Positions 34,000 to 45,535 of a DNA stretch of 64,000 bases are shown here, one piece after another; the stretch's first letter is position 1, and every line of letters starts with the position of its first letter. The notes under the pieces were generated by a model, which was not told the DNA's origin, searched no databases, and saw nothing but the letters and a program-made list of their open reading frames with translations. The stretch is from Megalopta genalis. Taxonomy: Eukaryota > Arthropoda > Insecta > Hymenoptera > Halictidae. The DNA lies in contig NC_135031.1 of NCBI RefSeq assembly GCF_051020955.1, forward strand, positions 806,001 to 870,000. Reading direction: 5' to 3'. The translations under genes were made by a program, and so were the position numbers.

Positions 34000-34250
34000 C
34001 AGGGGTGTCAAACTCAAAAGCTAACTTGGATCAAATAAACAATGCTTAACTTTAGGTGGGCCGCAAAAAAAAAAATCAATGTTCATAGAAACAAATATTT
34101 TTATTTTGACTAGTACATTGTAATAAACATATATAAAGTTAAATTATTGTTTACGTCCTGATACTTGACATCAAAAATGTCTGGTGCACAAGTTGGGTCA
34201 TGTAAAAAGCTTGTACAAAGCTCGACAAACGCACATTACGAAGCTCTTCT
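34000..34250 (+). mobile_element. hAT-type element end, truncated
   Basis: The segment starts CAGGGGTGTCAAACTC and soon contains GGTGGGCCGCAAAAAA, a combination known from hAT-superfamily transposon ends. No matching right terminus is present; the similarity region runs directly into the TTAA element at 34251. No transposase motif is visible. Confidence 0.5.
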
Positions 34251-34497
34251 TTAACCCTTTGCGCTCGGAGCCATTTTAACCGTAAATCTAAAATAATTCT
34301 TCTGACTTATAGTATCTCCATTTTATATGACAAAGTGCATTTCGTGCATACGAAATCGAGTCTCGCGATAACTCGCACAACAGTTAAACTTTTAACAATT
34401 TTTGAAATCTAAACTTTGATAATATAAAAATGATTTTAGGTCGTGAATTAACAATTTTAGTGGTGCCTCAGAGTCGCCACTCGAGTGCAAAGGGTTA
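34251..34497 (+). mobile_element. TTAA-flanked MITE, CCCTTTGCACTCG family, copy 3 (best preserved)
   Basis: TTAA lies at 34251-34254 and 34494-34497. The ends are CCCTTTGCGCTCGGAGCC and, in reverse complement on the right, CCCTTTGCACTCGAGTGG, giving about 13 matched bases with one mismatch. At 239 bp with both ends clean, it serves as reference for the copies at 2442-2668 (inverted), 3809 and 4207. No coding capacity; piggyBac-like by its TTAA target and CCCTTTG start. Confidence 0.88.
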
Positions 34498-35046
34498 ATT
34501 TAGCACTGTCGTTTAACAGTTTACAGAGCACGAGTGTAGAGATTCTACGCGTTAAAAAACGTTAATCTTTCTTAACGTTATTAATTTAGCAATTTTCGCT
34601 CACTAATCGACTGACAAATTCGTCCCACTAAAAGATGAGTACACAAAAGGAGAACATGAAAGTGTATCTCACTTTTTCAAAATTCTGGACTATAATTTGG
34701 AGAATTATATTTCAATTGCATATACTGTATTACAAATTGCTTTTTAAACAAACTATATATTAGGTCGTTCAGAAAGTTCGTTTCACATTTCATAGCGTTC
34801 ATTTTACTGAATTCGTATAAATGATTTGAGACGAACGTCCAGAAGAAACAAATATTTCAATTACACTGTATTTCAGTTGCATCGTACTTGGATTGCTGTA
34901 CAATTGAAATACAATGTAATTGAATTGCGATATAATTGAATTAGCGCAAATCTGGTTGGAAGCCACCGAAAGACAAACGACTGATTTTTTCAAATTATTG
35001 TTCGTATCACACGGTGCGATATCATCGTCCGATAATTCCGGACGTG
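34498..35046. other. No gene recognised
   Basis: AT-rich. TATTAGGTCGTTCAGAAAG at about 34759-34777 resembles a mariner-type terminus but has no partner. Confidence 0.35.
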
Positions 35047-35295
35047 TTAACACGTTCCGTGCCGAGCTTTTTTTACTCGAATCTTCACACTTTGATATTT
35101 TACTAAAACTTGATGTATTACGTGCGATTATTAATTCTCGTACACATAACAACGTAACAAAAACTTATCAACGCCCATTCTTGCGGTGGAAATTGATTCT
35201 TCGGTTCTAAATTTCTTGTAAACAATTTGTTCAGTTCACTAAGTAAACATGCAAGCGTGTACCATCGATGGTACACGTGGCACGGAACGTGTTAA
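35047..35295 (+). mobile_element. TTAA-flanked MITE, CACGTTCCGTGCC family
   Basis: TTAA lies at 35047-35050 and 35292-35295, with a perfect 13-bp inverted terminal repeat CACGTTCCGTGCC inside. The right end has a further palindrome, GTACCATCGATGGTAC, at about 35260-35275. The 241-bp interior has no coding capacity. It is the only clear member of this family in the window. Confidence 0.85.
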
Positions 35296-35633
35296 TTTAT
35301 TTTCATGAGAATATTTTATTTCGTTCATCGATGCAATAAAATGGAACGTCCAATTTGCTGTTCACCGGAGGGAATAGTAGTTTCCTTGCGATAATAAACC
35401 GAGGAGTAATTTACGGGGATGATTTATGTGTGAGTTCATTTGAGCAGTTTAGACGTTCTTGTCACGTGGGGAAATTAATACTTTGGTCGAGTCTCGAGGG
35501 ATGGCGAGCGATACTTTGAAATTATTAATTACTATACGCGTGTACGTATTCTTGTACGCGAAGAATGACATGGGGCAGGGAGAGGCAGGGAGCCTGAGTG
35601 ACAGAGAGAGATGTACATATATAGAGAGTGAGA

Positions 35634-35670
<37 letters not shown>

Positions 35671-37425
35671 TGATAGAGGGAGAGGATCGAATCGAGGATC
35701 TTCGTTTGGGCGTTGCGGCGGTCGAGGTATTCGCAATGGTATGCATATATCATTTATGCATGACACGCCGGTATAGATGCCCATATATGTATGCGTGAGT
35801 CGCGATCGTGGATGCGACTATCCACATATCCAGCGCGCGGCTAACGTATTATGGTCACACCTCCGCGAAACGAGTACGTTTTTCCTTTCATTTTGCTCTC
35901 GTTCCATATATTCCGCCGTTACTTTGCATATTAAGCGAGTAAACTACTAAATATGTTAAATCACAGCGCTAAGTACCTGCGCTAAGTATCCAACAACGAC
36001 TTGCGTGCGGGCGTTCGAACAGCTTTATAAGAAATTCCGACTTCTCTGATATGGCATTCTGAAAATCTCACTGCAGTAATGTTCGTTGGAAGTCAGGCAT
36101 GTAATTATTAGAACGGTCATTACGGCGTTTATTATGAGCGTAAAGTAGCATATCGAATAAATATCATAGAAATGTGAATGATGTTTGAAAGAAATACCGT
36201 ACAGAAGTGTTAGACTCGAACGGTGGACCTTGTTTATAAAAATGTAACTGATCACGTTTAGTATCAATTAAAATTTTATTTACCATTTCCTTTACAACCT
36301 ATTTTTCAAGATACTCCTAGACACGTTAGCGTTTTTGTAGACCTTAGTCCATTGCACTATGGTTTCTCTCACAGTTACGTTAATTAAGACTTCTTTGTCA
36401 CAAATAAATTCTTAGACGCGAAAGGAACTTTATATCAATTGCATGCCGATATTTGATCCAATGTTTAAATATTGATGATGGAGAAATAAAATTTTATTTC
36501 GATTTAAAGGAATTACGTGACATCTATTTTCGCTAGATTATGTTCGAAATCATCATAACGTGTCTGCCACATTTTTGTAGTGCAAGGAGTTAATAAATGA
36601 TGTGGAAATTAATAATAATATTATGTAATAACAGTATCTATAGTTTGTTAAGGGGCAATTATGAACAGATTTCCGCAGTATGACAAAGCATTTGAATTAA
36701 TATTTGAGGATGATTGAACCCTTCGTTGTCGAAAAATCAGTGCCGAATTTTCTCATATTGCTCCATACCAAGAAAAAACGTATTAATTTTTATATTAATC
36801 CTTATAGTGCCAAAAAACAATTTACTGGCTACATTTGAGAGAAATTTATTTTCTTAATATTTTTTAACGAACAAATTTTTTATTTCTTAATGTGTTCCTC
36901 TTAATGTGCTGATGAATTTTTTAATTATACAATAATTAACGCACTAAGTAAGTAAATGTGAGAGAGAGTTAATATTTTCTTAGTGCATGTAGAATTTCAT
37001 CGTTAAGACAGAGTATTAGAAATAACTGAAATGACAACTTTCTAGTCAGAAACCTAATCGAAGTGAGAATTAGTTCGACGTAAAGAAGCTGAATAAATTG
37101 TTCTTTGAACGCTGGTTTCGCAAAGCAATCTACATATAAGAGTTTGCATAAACCCACGACAACTAATTATGTGTTTTATGCAAAGATTAATGAGTCAATG
37201 AGTGACGAAACGAAGTCCACTTTTGGCTTGAGGCCGCGTGCTTCGTTCAATCTGCATATTCGTCGATACATTTTTTCGATGATATCTCACGAGGAAAGAA
37301 CGATTTAAATGATAAAAACTGGCTCTTATAGTTCTCAAACTGTTACATTTACTATACATGTATTACCGAGTAGATTATTCATTAATATACTCTCTCTAAA
37401 TCAATCATCCTTTCATTTGTTTCAG
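35296..37425. other. No gene recognised; GA microsatellite
   Basis: A GA dinucleotide run lies at about 35621-35670 and explains the Arg/Glu- and Ser/Leu-rich frames around it. The rest is AT-rich with short motif-less frames. Confidence 0.4.
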
Positions 37426-37470
37426 GTGGGTTCGAAACTCGAATAGACGTCAAAATCATTCAACCAGATC
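37426..37470 (+). other. Candidate micro-exon (weak)
   Basis: A 45-base segment is preceded by a pyrimidine-rich acceptor (TTTCATTTGTTTCAG, 37411-37425) and followed by a strong donor, GTAAGTTT. Two of the three frames are open; one reads GFETRIDVKIIQPD, and another WVRNSNRRQNHSTR. I do not recognise either peptide and no flanking exons are found, so this may be chance splice-site pairing. Confidence 0.15.
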
Positions 37471-39241
37471 GTAAGTTTTACCAACGATACGTATGTATCC
37501 CTTTACACTGTAAAAAAAACAATTGACTATGAAATTGTATTCTGCTTCTTTAGCTACCACGTGTTATGCCAATATTCTTTTTTAAATTGGTATAATATTT
37601 CTGCAACGTAAAATTTTAATCTACGCACGACGGATATTAAAAAAATGCTATGGTACCAATTGAACCATTATCCGAGGAGGCGCAATATGCGGCCGTATTT
37701 TTTAGGAAATACAGAGAATCTCGTGCAAGGAAAATAACTGAGATAAACGACAACAGAGACAGTTGCCAACAGTTTTATTAATAAGTTCAGATCCCGTGAT
37801 TTCCCATCTCAGATCGTTGACAGCTTCTGCATCGATGGGCAACATGCATCCAGAAGCGAGAAAACTTCCCTAAAATAATTTTTGAAACGTTAAAATTTTC
37901 TATCACTTTCTAAAATTATGTGTAAATATAAAAATAATGTTAACAATTACGTAAATTAATATTGCGATCACTTCGAAGCTATTTTCCTTATAAACAATTT
38001 ATATGGTGTACAAAGAAGAGATGCAATAAAAACTGGTGCCACTTCTCTTATTTAACAGATATTTACGAATGTCCAACATTTCACAGGTTCGCTCCACTGT
38101 TTACATTTACGTTCGCATTTACAAGTTACGACGACCCCGGGGTTAACGTTATGCAACGATCCGCCGGTATCTCTCCTTGTATATGGCCGCGCGCGTACCG
38201 TACTAATTCTCACATTAATTTACTCGTGATCCGGATACGAATTCGCATACATCAAACCGCGTATTGCGTGTGTACCAACACGGAGCCCCTTGTTCAGTCC
38301 TTCCGCGAATATTATTCTATGGAACGTTAAACAACTAGCTCCCATCTGCAAACAATACTAACTTTCTTAACCCTTTAACAGTTTAACTGCCTCGACACGG
38401 CAGTTAATTAATTCTTGCGTCAATGCAATGCGTCGATCCGTAAGTTCGCGCGCTTTTAATTTCGATTTCTTTCTGCATAATAACCGCCTGTCTCGTATGT
38501 CATTCGATAGCTTTGAGTTTTCTCTTGTTGCGCGATGTTGTTCTCTAATTTTTTGAAAGCTACGGAAAGAATTGCTTTCGTTGTTACAAATAAGTGTAAT
38601 AATATTGCAGAAATGCTGCATTTAAAGAAAACGTTTAAATGATTTATATTCACGATCCTGGCACCAGCAAGGTATAATTTCTCGAAACTGGATGCGATTA
38701 ACAGAAATCGTCGTTCATTGCAATTGCTGAATCAATTTCCGGCGTTCTTCGGGGCCGGTGCAGCATCCGAAATCAGATTTCCTTCGAAGACGCGACTCTG
38801 CGTCTGTCCGCCTGTTCCGTCACACTCGTGCTGCCAGGTACAATTTCCGCTCCACTTCCGGAAGTGGACCCATTGTCCGATGCAATCGGAAGACAACAAT
38901 ATCGTGAACGATGCGTATCTCTCGGCGGCATGAATCCTCGGGCGTGCGCGCGTGCGTTCGCGTCTCTGCGCGCACCGATGGTCCTTGGAGCGTGTGGGTG
39001 CACGCCGTCGTATGCATAGAAAATGATACGTGGATCCGCGATACAGGAGGTGGCCCGATGAATAATTTACCGGCGACTTGGACTCCCGTGATCACGAGAA
39101 GGGGATGGATCTGTCACGATGATGGATTAAGGAACAAATTCTTGAACAATGCCCTCGCGCTTCAGAGTTTACGGAGCTCGAGGTTCTCAAGATTTCTGTG
39201 ATCTTCTGTGTTTCGTTGCACATGTGAACAATTCGCGATCG
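37471..39241. other. No gene recognised
   Basis: AT-rich to 38700, then CpG-rich to 39200, with overlapping frames on both strands at 38718-39201 and no motifs. A TTAACCCTTTAACAG start at about 38369 has no partner. Confidence 0.35.
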
Positions 39242-39482
39242 TTAACCCTTCAAATTTACATACCGCCGGGTCTAAGCTATTTTTCATGCAAAGAGAAATT
39301 ATGTGCTAAAGATTTTTACGTCAAATATCGGAAGAAAATATTAATTTTTTTAATAAAACTTCATCGATATATTTTCATCAAAATCATTGTGTCTGTTCTT
39401 CCAAAGTGTCCTGCCAGATTCTATGTTTTTCTTTTTATGTTTTTTTCCGCATGAATGGCGGCATCGGGGCGTTAAGGGTTAA
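39242..39482. mobile_element. Probable TTAA-flanked MITE
   Basis: TTAA lies at 39242-39245 and 39479-39482. The left end is CCCTTCAAATTTACATACCGCC; in short form CCCTT is shared with the reverse complement of the right end, CCCTTAACGCCCCGATG, and an RCCGCC motif follows in both. Terminal similarity is weak beyond that. Confidence 0.45.
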
Positions 39483-40375
39483 ATTAAACTACAAATTAGC
39501 AAATGTTTCACAAAAACTCCGTGAAACTACGAGCGTAATTCAGTGAAACTCTTCAAAGACCACATTAATACAGATGGATTCACTGAAAACAATTTGATAT
39601 GGCAGTAAATTCGTTACAAATGAAAAACTGAGAACAGTGATGCATTTTTGACTTATCTCACAGCAGAAGATACTTTTTCTTTAGAGGTGAGTTGTGTTAA
39701 AACAAATACGTTATTTTGGAAATTGATATGCAGTGGTTCACAAAAGTATTTATTCTGAATTCTTATAATATATAGATTATTTCGTGAAAAATTCAAGCTA
39801 AAATTTACATTTTTGTATACGCAGTGCACATTTAACTAAATAATCAGCCATTTGTCGAAGGACAAAAATTTTATAACAATGCGATCTATATTAATTATTT
39901 AATTATATTCGTTACCTGTTCTCTCTACCTGTCTACATATTTTTGTCCACGATTGCATGTATTATATAACGGTTTAAAATGGTAATTTTGGGAACCTTTT
40001 CAATCGCAGCGACAACTCAAAAACCTCCTCTTAACTACTTGCTGTGGGATGACATACTATGCGCATCACACTTAATCGGGAACAAATAAATAAATAAACA
40101 ATGAAACTAACCGGACATTCACGAAGTGTCTCGTTGCACCGCGTGGAAGTTCATGGTACTGAACAAGATCATTAATCCTTACCATCGGTCACGGACAGAC
40201 TCTACAGTAAATATTATTGCTTATTATTTCTACCATAAGTGGATCTAGAAATTATTACTTTGATTACCTACCGCTCTCCTTGCCATCCCCAACGTGTGCA
40301 GTACATGTTATATTTAATTTCATAAAATTAATTTGATTTAATAAAATTAACATCATATTCATTTTATAAACAATA
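39483..40375. other. AT-rich stretch with possible Tc1-like inverted ends
   Basis: CAGTGGTTCACAAAAGTAT at about 39731 and the reverse complement of a segment ending near 39956 (CAATCGTGGACAAAAATATG) are partly alike and could bound a Tc1-like MITE of about 225 bases. The rest shows nothing. Confidence 0.3.
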
Positions 40376-41299
40376 TACTACTGTGATCAAAAAGTAAGGT
40401 GAATTTGTTTATAAAATGTAAATTCTTTATTTATTCTTCCAAATCAATTTCATCCCCTTCAAAGTAATCCCCGTCCGATAAAACGCACTGTTTCCGACGC
40501 TTTTTCCAGTCCTCGAAACAGTCGGAATAGTCTTTTTCCGGTATAGTCTTCAAGACCTTCTTCGATTCGGTTTTTATCTCCTCAATCGTGTCAAAACGGC
40601 GTCCCCGCATTGGCTTTTTGAGTTTGCTGAATAACCAGAAGTCGCACGGAACCAAATCAGGCGAATACGGTGGTTGCGGAACGATATGAGTCGAGTTTTT
40701 GGCAAAAAAGTCGCGAAGAACCAATGCAGTATGACATGGCACCAATCGAGACTTGACGCGTTTGAGACACAAAACATCCTTCAAAATGGTTTGGACTGAG
40801 CCAAATGATATTCCAACACTATCAGCGAGGTCTCTTATTGTCAATCGACGATTTTCAAGCACCAAATCTTCGATTTTTTGGACGTGGCCCTCGTCGGTAG
40901 ACGTTGATGGTCGTCCAGAGCGCGGTTCGTCTTCAACGCGTTCTCGGCCCGCTTTGAACTCGTTGTACCACTTATAAACGTTTTTTTGTGCCATAGTTTG
41001 ATCACCAAAGGCCTTCCGCAACATTTTCAACGTGTCCGCACAAGAATATTCGTTCCGCAAACAAAATTTGATGCAAGTTCTTTGTTCAACAAAATCACCC
41101 ATTGTAAAAATCGAAAAATTCACTTTTGGTCGTTTACTAAAACACGTGTAACTCGGAGATAATTAAACCTTTTAACAAACAGACGCTTGGCAATTGTTAT
41201 AGACAGTCCTACCAACCTAGGAAAAAAACAATTGCCTGCCTTCCTAATGTCCGGGAGTTTTAAATGACAATTTCACCTTACTTTTTGATCACGGTAGTA
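40376..41299 (-). mobile_element. Mariner element with internal deletion, 920 bp
   Basis: TA lies at 40376-40377 and 41298-41299. The terminal inverted repeats start CTACTGTGATCAAAAAG (left) and, in reverse complement on the right, CTACCGTGATCAAAAAG, with one mismatch over about 26 bases. Intact mariners are about 1.3 kb, so roughly 350 bases have been lost from the middle of the transposase gene. Because the termini and flanking TA are well kept, the copy may be mobilisable by an active relative, which is inference. Confidence 0.95.
40431..41102 (-). pseudogene. Mariner transposase, in-frame internal deletion
   Basis: The frame gives 223 residues from ATG at 41102 (MGDFVEQRTC); an upstream in-frame ATG at 41123 is less likely because the family starts close to the EQR segment. 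Residues 1-55 form the first helix-turn-helix, ending KWYNEFKAG; 60-70 are the EPRSGRPSTS linker; 76-112 are the second helix-turn-helix (RRLTIRDLADSVGIS). At residue 121-123 the sequence jumps from KSRLVP to CHTALVL, which in full-length relatives are far apart; the first catalytic Asp (TGDE region) and second (HDNA region) are missing. Only the third remains, D154 in YSPDLVPCDFWLF. The C-terminus is present and ends DEIDLEE. The DNA-binding half could still be made, but no catalysis is expected. Confidence 0.93.
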
Positions 41300-44200
41300 T
41301 CTTAGAATGTAATAATTGTCGCAAATTCGGATGTCCGCAATGAAGAATTAACGAAGATCTTCAACGCAGTGGTGATTTTGTGAGTAATTGTTTCAGAATC
41401 GCATCCATCGCATGCATCTATCGATGAAATTCCAGGGCAAAAGGTTAAAGTTAGGATAACGCCTTTACAGCCGCCAAAGAATCGTTTTAGCGTTTACGCA
41501 AAAGTCTTTACTGCTCAGTCAGCATAGCAGGCACGGCACACAGTGTCGGCACCAGACAGTTTCATAGCGAAAGAAATGGACGCGCCTTCATTGGCTTTAA
41601 TGGGACGGCAAATAGGCGAGCAGGAAATTTGCGCTTTCGAGCGCGGGATACACGAAACCGCGCAGGAAATTCTAAGCAAGATGGCCACGGCGGAGCACGC
41701 TGGTTCAATAGAAACTATTTGCAGTGCCATTAGACGGTCCCGGGACTCTCCGCGACGCCCACCGTTGGCGCCTGTAAACAAAACTTCGCGAAAGAAGCGG
41801 GAATCGCGGGGATCGCGCGCCCGCGAGGTCGCTTAATGTCCCCCCCCCCCTCCTCCCGCCCAACTCCGTTCCGAGAGAAACTCTAAATTATCGTTGCAAC
41901 AGGCAGTTTCATTACAATTGCTAATAAATGGCACGCGGCCGATGGTCGTGTAGATTTTATGCGCGTACGTGCGCATAAACGTATGCACGGGGCCGAGAGA
42001 GACCGGAGACCGCGACGCGGACGCGAGCGCGAGCGCGCGCGCGCGCGGCCCCCGATGTCTTTATTTCGTTTAAAGGCCACGCAAGCTTCCGAGTTTATGA
42101 GAATAAATTATGCAAACCTCGGGGCCCGTTGCCAACGCCAACGGTCTTTTGTCTTAACCGGCACGACGGAAAAAATATTCGCATTCCACGTGTCGCACTT
42201 CGACGACGCGAGAATAAAGGGCCCCGATGTTTTACAGTTCGTCACGTCTGCGCCGCAGCTCGCTCGCTCCTACGGCGGCGCCATTGCAGCCTCCTTTTCT
42301 CGTAAACTCGACCGAAAATACCGCTGCGAAACCGTAAACGTAAATTCCGAATGCCCAGTGGTTCCGAAAACAAAATATTCGCACAGCTTTTGGTTAGTGA
42401 AATCGCTAAAATCATTCGCTCTTTTCGATCAAACTATAATTGAGTTACTCTTTACGGTCGAATTTAACCCTTTGCACTACCGTGTTGTATCAAACTCGCT
42501 ATTAAGACATTTAAGACATCGAACAAGATCTATTAAATACGGAAGTTATTCAGTCTTCTTGAAATGACAATAAATTTCAAGTTTTCTTTTGTCGATATTT
42601 GTTTATTTACTACATGAACGGCTCAGTAGCCGATCAGTTTATGTCCATTAATCTTTAAATTGAGGTAAAGAAGGATTTTGCAAATTATCTGTGAGAAAGT
42701 AACAATGCTACTAATAATACAAAAGACGATTTTTATAATAATCAAATGAAGAAAGAAAGATCATATTAACGTGTAATTCTTTAATTTAACTTTTGTTATT
42801 TTTCTTTCTTTTAGTAATTTTTGTTTACTTTGTTTAGCCACTCTGTGGTCAATTATAGATGGTGCTATCTATTGTTTATTTATGAAGATACCGCGATTGT
42901 ATTAATCTATCGATTAAGATGCGTTTGCACTGCATGACTTATTTGCAAAGAATGGACTTACACCGATCGGCTTCCGAACCGTTCACATTATTCAGCCATG
43001 TTATTCACGCGAACATGCAATAATTTAAATTTATCTTTCTCTTGTTGGTATAAAAGCATATTGATACAAATGTGGAATAAATATTCGTTATTTTGATAGT
43101 AACCATAATTATCAGCATTCGTGCTATTTTCCTGCTCAATTGACAGCCGAGTGCGAACGATTCGAATTAATTTCGAGATCACCTGTTTCGGCTCGGATAT
43201 ATGTATGTAGGATGCAAGCCCCCGAGGTCGATGCATTTACACGCGACGCAACGAAAAATGGATCGGGAGAACCGCCTCGAAACCGTAAATATAATTAAAA
43301 CGAAAAGATAAACGATTACCGTACGATAAATTTCTACCTTCGACGTTAATATCATCCGCGATAATTAAACACGGAAGAAAATTGTACGGGATGAGTTTGA
43401 TTAATGCACGCTCTTGCACGGCTATCGATGACAATTCATTATCCTCGGAGGAAGATCGCAGGCGTACACGGTATCAGGGTCTCGCAAAATGCGAGGGTGG
43501 CCTCTCCTCGTTTATTTTCCGTGGCGAGAAGGGGATCAGGTATAATTTGAAGCAATGCCACGCCTTCCGTTCGCCTGTGAACCTTCGTTGCACCGTGGAG
43601 TCGCGCTCGGTAGCGTTAATAACGCGCGCCGCCGTGAAATATAATAATTGCCGTATTATAATTTACTCGGCGACGTGAGTGAACGCGATCCCGACCGCAT
43701 TCTACGCTTCCGCGAAACGTTTCCGCGAACTCGACCGGTTCCGACTGCACTTTTCTTCTACAAGGGCCCGATACTAAATCGCAACTAAACACTAGATATC
43801 GTTCTAGAAATCATTTTCAAATAGACACGATATGCTATCGGCAAATATGTAGGGTCATGGATACGGCATTAACATTATCTGAAAAATTATGAATCATTCT
43901 ATAATAAAATTATATTTGTTTTGCGACCATATTATTCATATCTATCCACACCTAATTTGAAGCCACTATCAGTTGATACGTGACTATGTCAGACGATTAA
44001 TTCCTTTTATGCTTGAAAATAATATGTTTTTTCTCGTAACGTTGTATGGTGTAATGTTACTTTCGATTAAGTTTTTATATATTGCATTCCATCGGGTACT
44101 TCTTCAAGAATCTTGACACGTAGCACAGCCTCCTCTTGTTGTAGTAATAATTTTAATGTCGTTACCACACAGGTGTATGAATGGGTCGGACAGAATATTT

Positions 44201-45454
44201 ATGTGATACGACTTTCTTTTTTTTTACGGATCGCTATAGTTTTCTGTTGCAGTTACTCGGTCCTGTTACAGGCAATATGAATGTCAATTATAGTTCACGA
44301 TATAAGTGACATGTTAATTATGGCACATTCAATTGCAAGCCAATGTGATCGCTAATGACCACGCATCTAATGCGACCACGATAAAAAAAACAACGTAAAA
44401 AGTAAACTAAACCGTAAATATCGACGCAAACTTCAAACTTTCTTCTCTGTTTCCATACGAGAACAATTCCTGAATATTTAAACACATGATTTTTTTCGAC
44501 CATCAGGTAAACAATCTCGGTGCAGCGGTTTATGGCAACCTAACTTGCTTCACCGTGCAGTTTTCCGAGTGTTAATTAACGCGACAGAGTGACGCCTAGG
44601 AATGGTTGAAGGTAGTGTCGAGGGGGATAACGGGTGAACCGGAGGCTAATAAATTTGAAGCGCCGCGAACAAATCGTGATCGGTAAAAATGGTGGCGAGG
44701 GGTTGGTTCGGGGGTTCAGTCTGCCCCAGACGGAATCCGTAGCGGCTCCCGGCGCTATTCATTAGTCATCTGCACCGCGGTAAATCCATAATGACAGGAT
44801 AAACTAGCTGTTTACAGGTGATTACGCCAATTATCGGCGATACCGGGAGCGTCCGCGGTTGTTTACATTTGACGCAGTCCAACATCCTCTTTCTCTTGCT
44901 CTCTCGCTATTACTCTCTGTGTTTCTCTGTCTAGCTCTCTCTCTCTCTCTTTCTCTCTTTCTCTCTTTCTCTCTCACTGCGCATGTACCATGCGTCGCGT
45001 GTACGTATACGCACGCATAATGGCAACCTATGCCTGGCTGCATCTTGCGCCGCCGCTTGTCCCGGTGCTGGCTGACTGCGTGTTCAGGGCAATTTATTGC
45101 TCGCACGGTACGCTAATCGGGAGACAGAAGGGAGATAGCTTTGACAGCAGGGAAACCAAAGAAATGGCCGGATATAAGGGGGTGGGAGTGGTTCGTCGCC
45201 GATACGGAAGCGAGCTGCGAAGGTCAGCTTGCAGGTACGCCGATGAAATCCTAACTGGTTGCTATTATGTAGTTCGCAACATACTTCTCAGGTGTTGCAA
45301 AAATATGTACATAGGATAGCGGAGCCAGTTTCTATGAGGTGACCGATTGCTGAGCGTTAGGTTTGTTTTCGGGCATAATTAACTTAATATTTGCCGAATA
45401 AAACATATTCGATCTTCTTTCATTAAAAAATATAAACAAAATAAAAGAATAAAA
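41300..45454. other. No gene supported; CpG-rich blocks and simple repeats
   Basis: 41500-42400 is CpG-rich. It includes an open frame at 41543-41836 (97 codons, no recognised motif, with an opposing frame on the other strand) and one at 41959-42567 (202 codons, starting in a GCGCGAG simple repeat at 42018-42046). A C-run lies at 41838-41848. 42570-43380 is AT-rich, 43430-43760 CpG-rich, 44560-45320 CpG-rich with a CT microsatellite at about 44930-44977. None of these frames carries a domain I can name. Confidence 0.4.
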
Positions 45455-45535
45455 TTTAATATGCCTTGTTCGATCAAGATAAAGTTAATTGTGACCGAAA
45501 ACAAAGAAAAAAACAGCAATTGGTCACCCCACAGC
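45455..45535 (+). repeat. Dispersed 80-bp repeat, copy 3
   Basis: Shares TTTAATATGCCTTGTTCGAT, GACCGAAAACAAAGAAA and CAGCAATTGGTCA with 28310-28395 and, more weakly, with 18722-18800. No terminal repeats identified. Confidence 0.6.

Noticed and set aside
34759..34785. Left terminus of a mariner element
   Set aside because: TATTAGGTCGTTCAGAAAG is suggestive, but no inverted partner or transposase sequence was found.
35449..35784. Ser/Leu-rich and Arg/Glu-rich frames as membrane or nuclear proteins
   Set aside because: They are translations of a GA/CT microsatellite.
41543..41836. 97-codon frame as a small host gene
   Set aside because: The peptide looks less biased than others, but an opposing frame of 88 codons is also open, no promoter or splice signal is evident, and I recognise no relative.
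41959..42567. 202-codon plus-strand frame as a gene
   Set aside because: It begins in a GCGCGAG simple repeat, has no family motif, and ends in AT-rich sequence with a TTAACCCTTTGCAC-like transposon terminus at about 42465.
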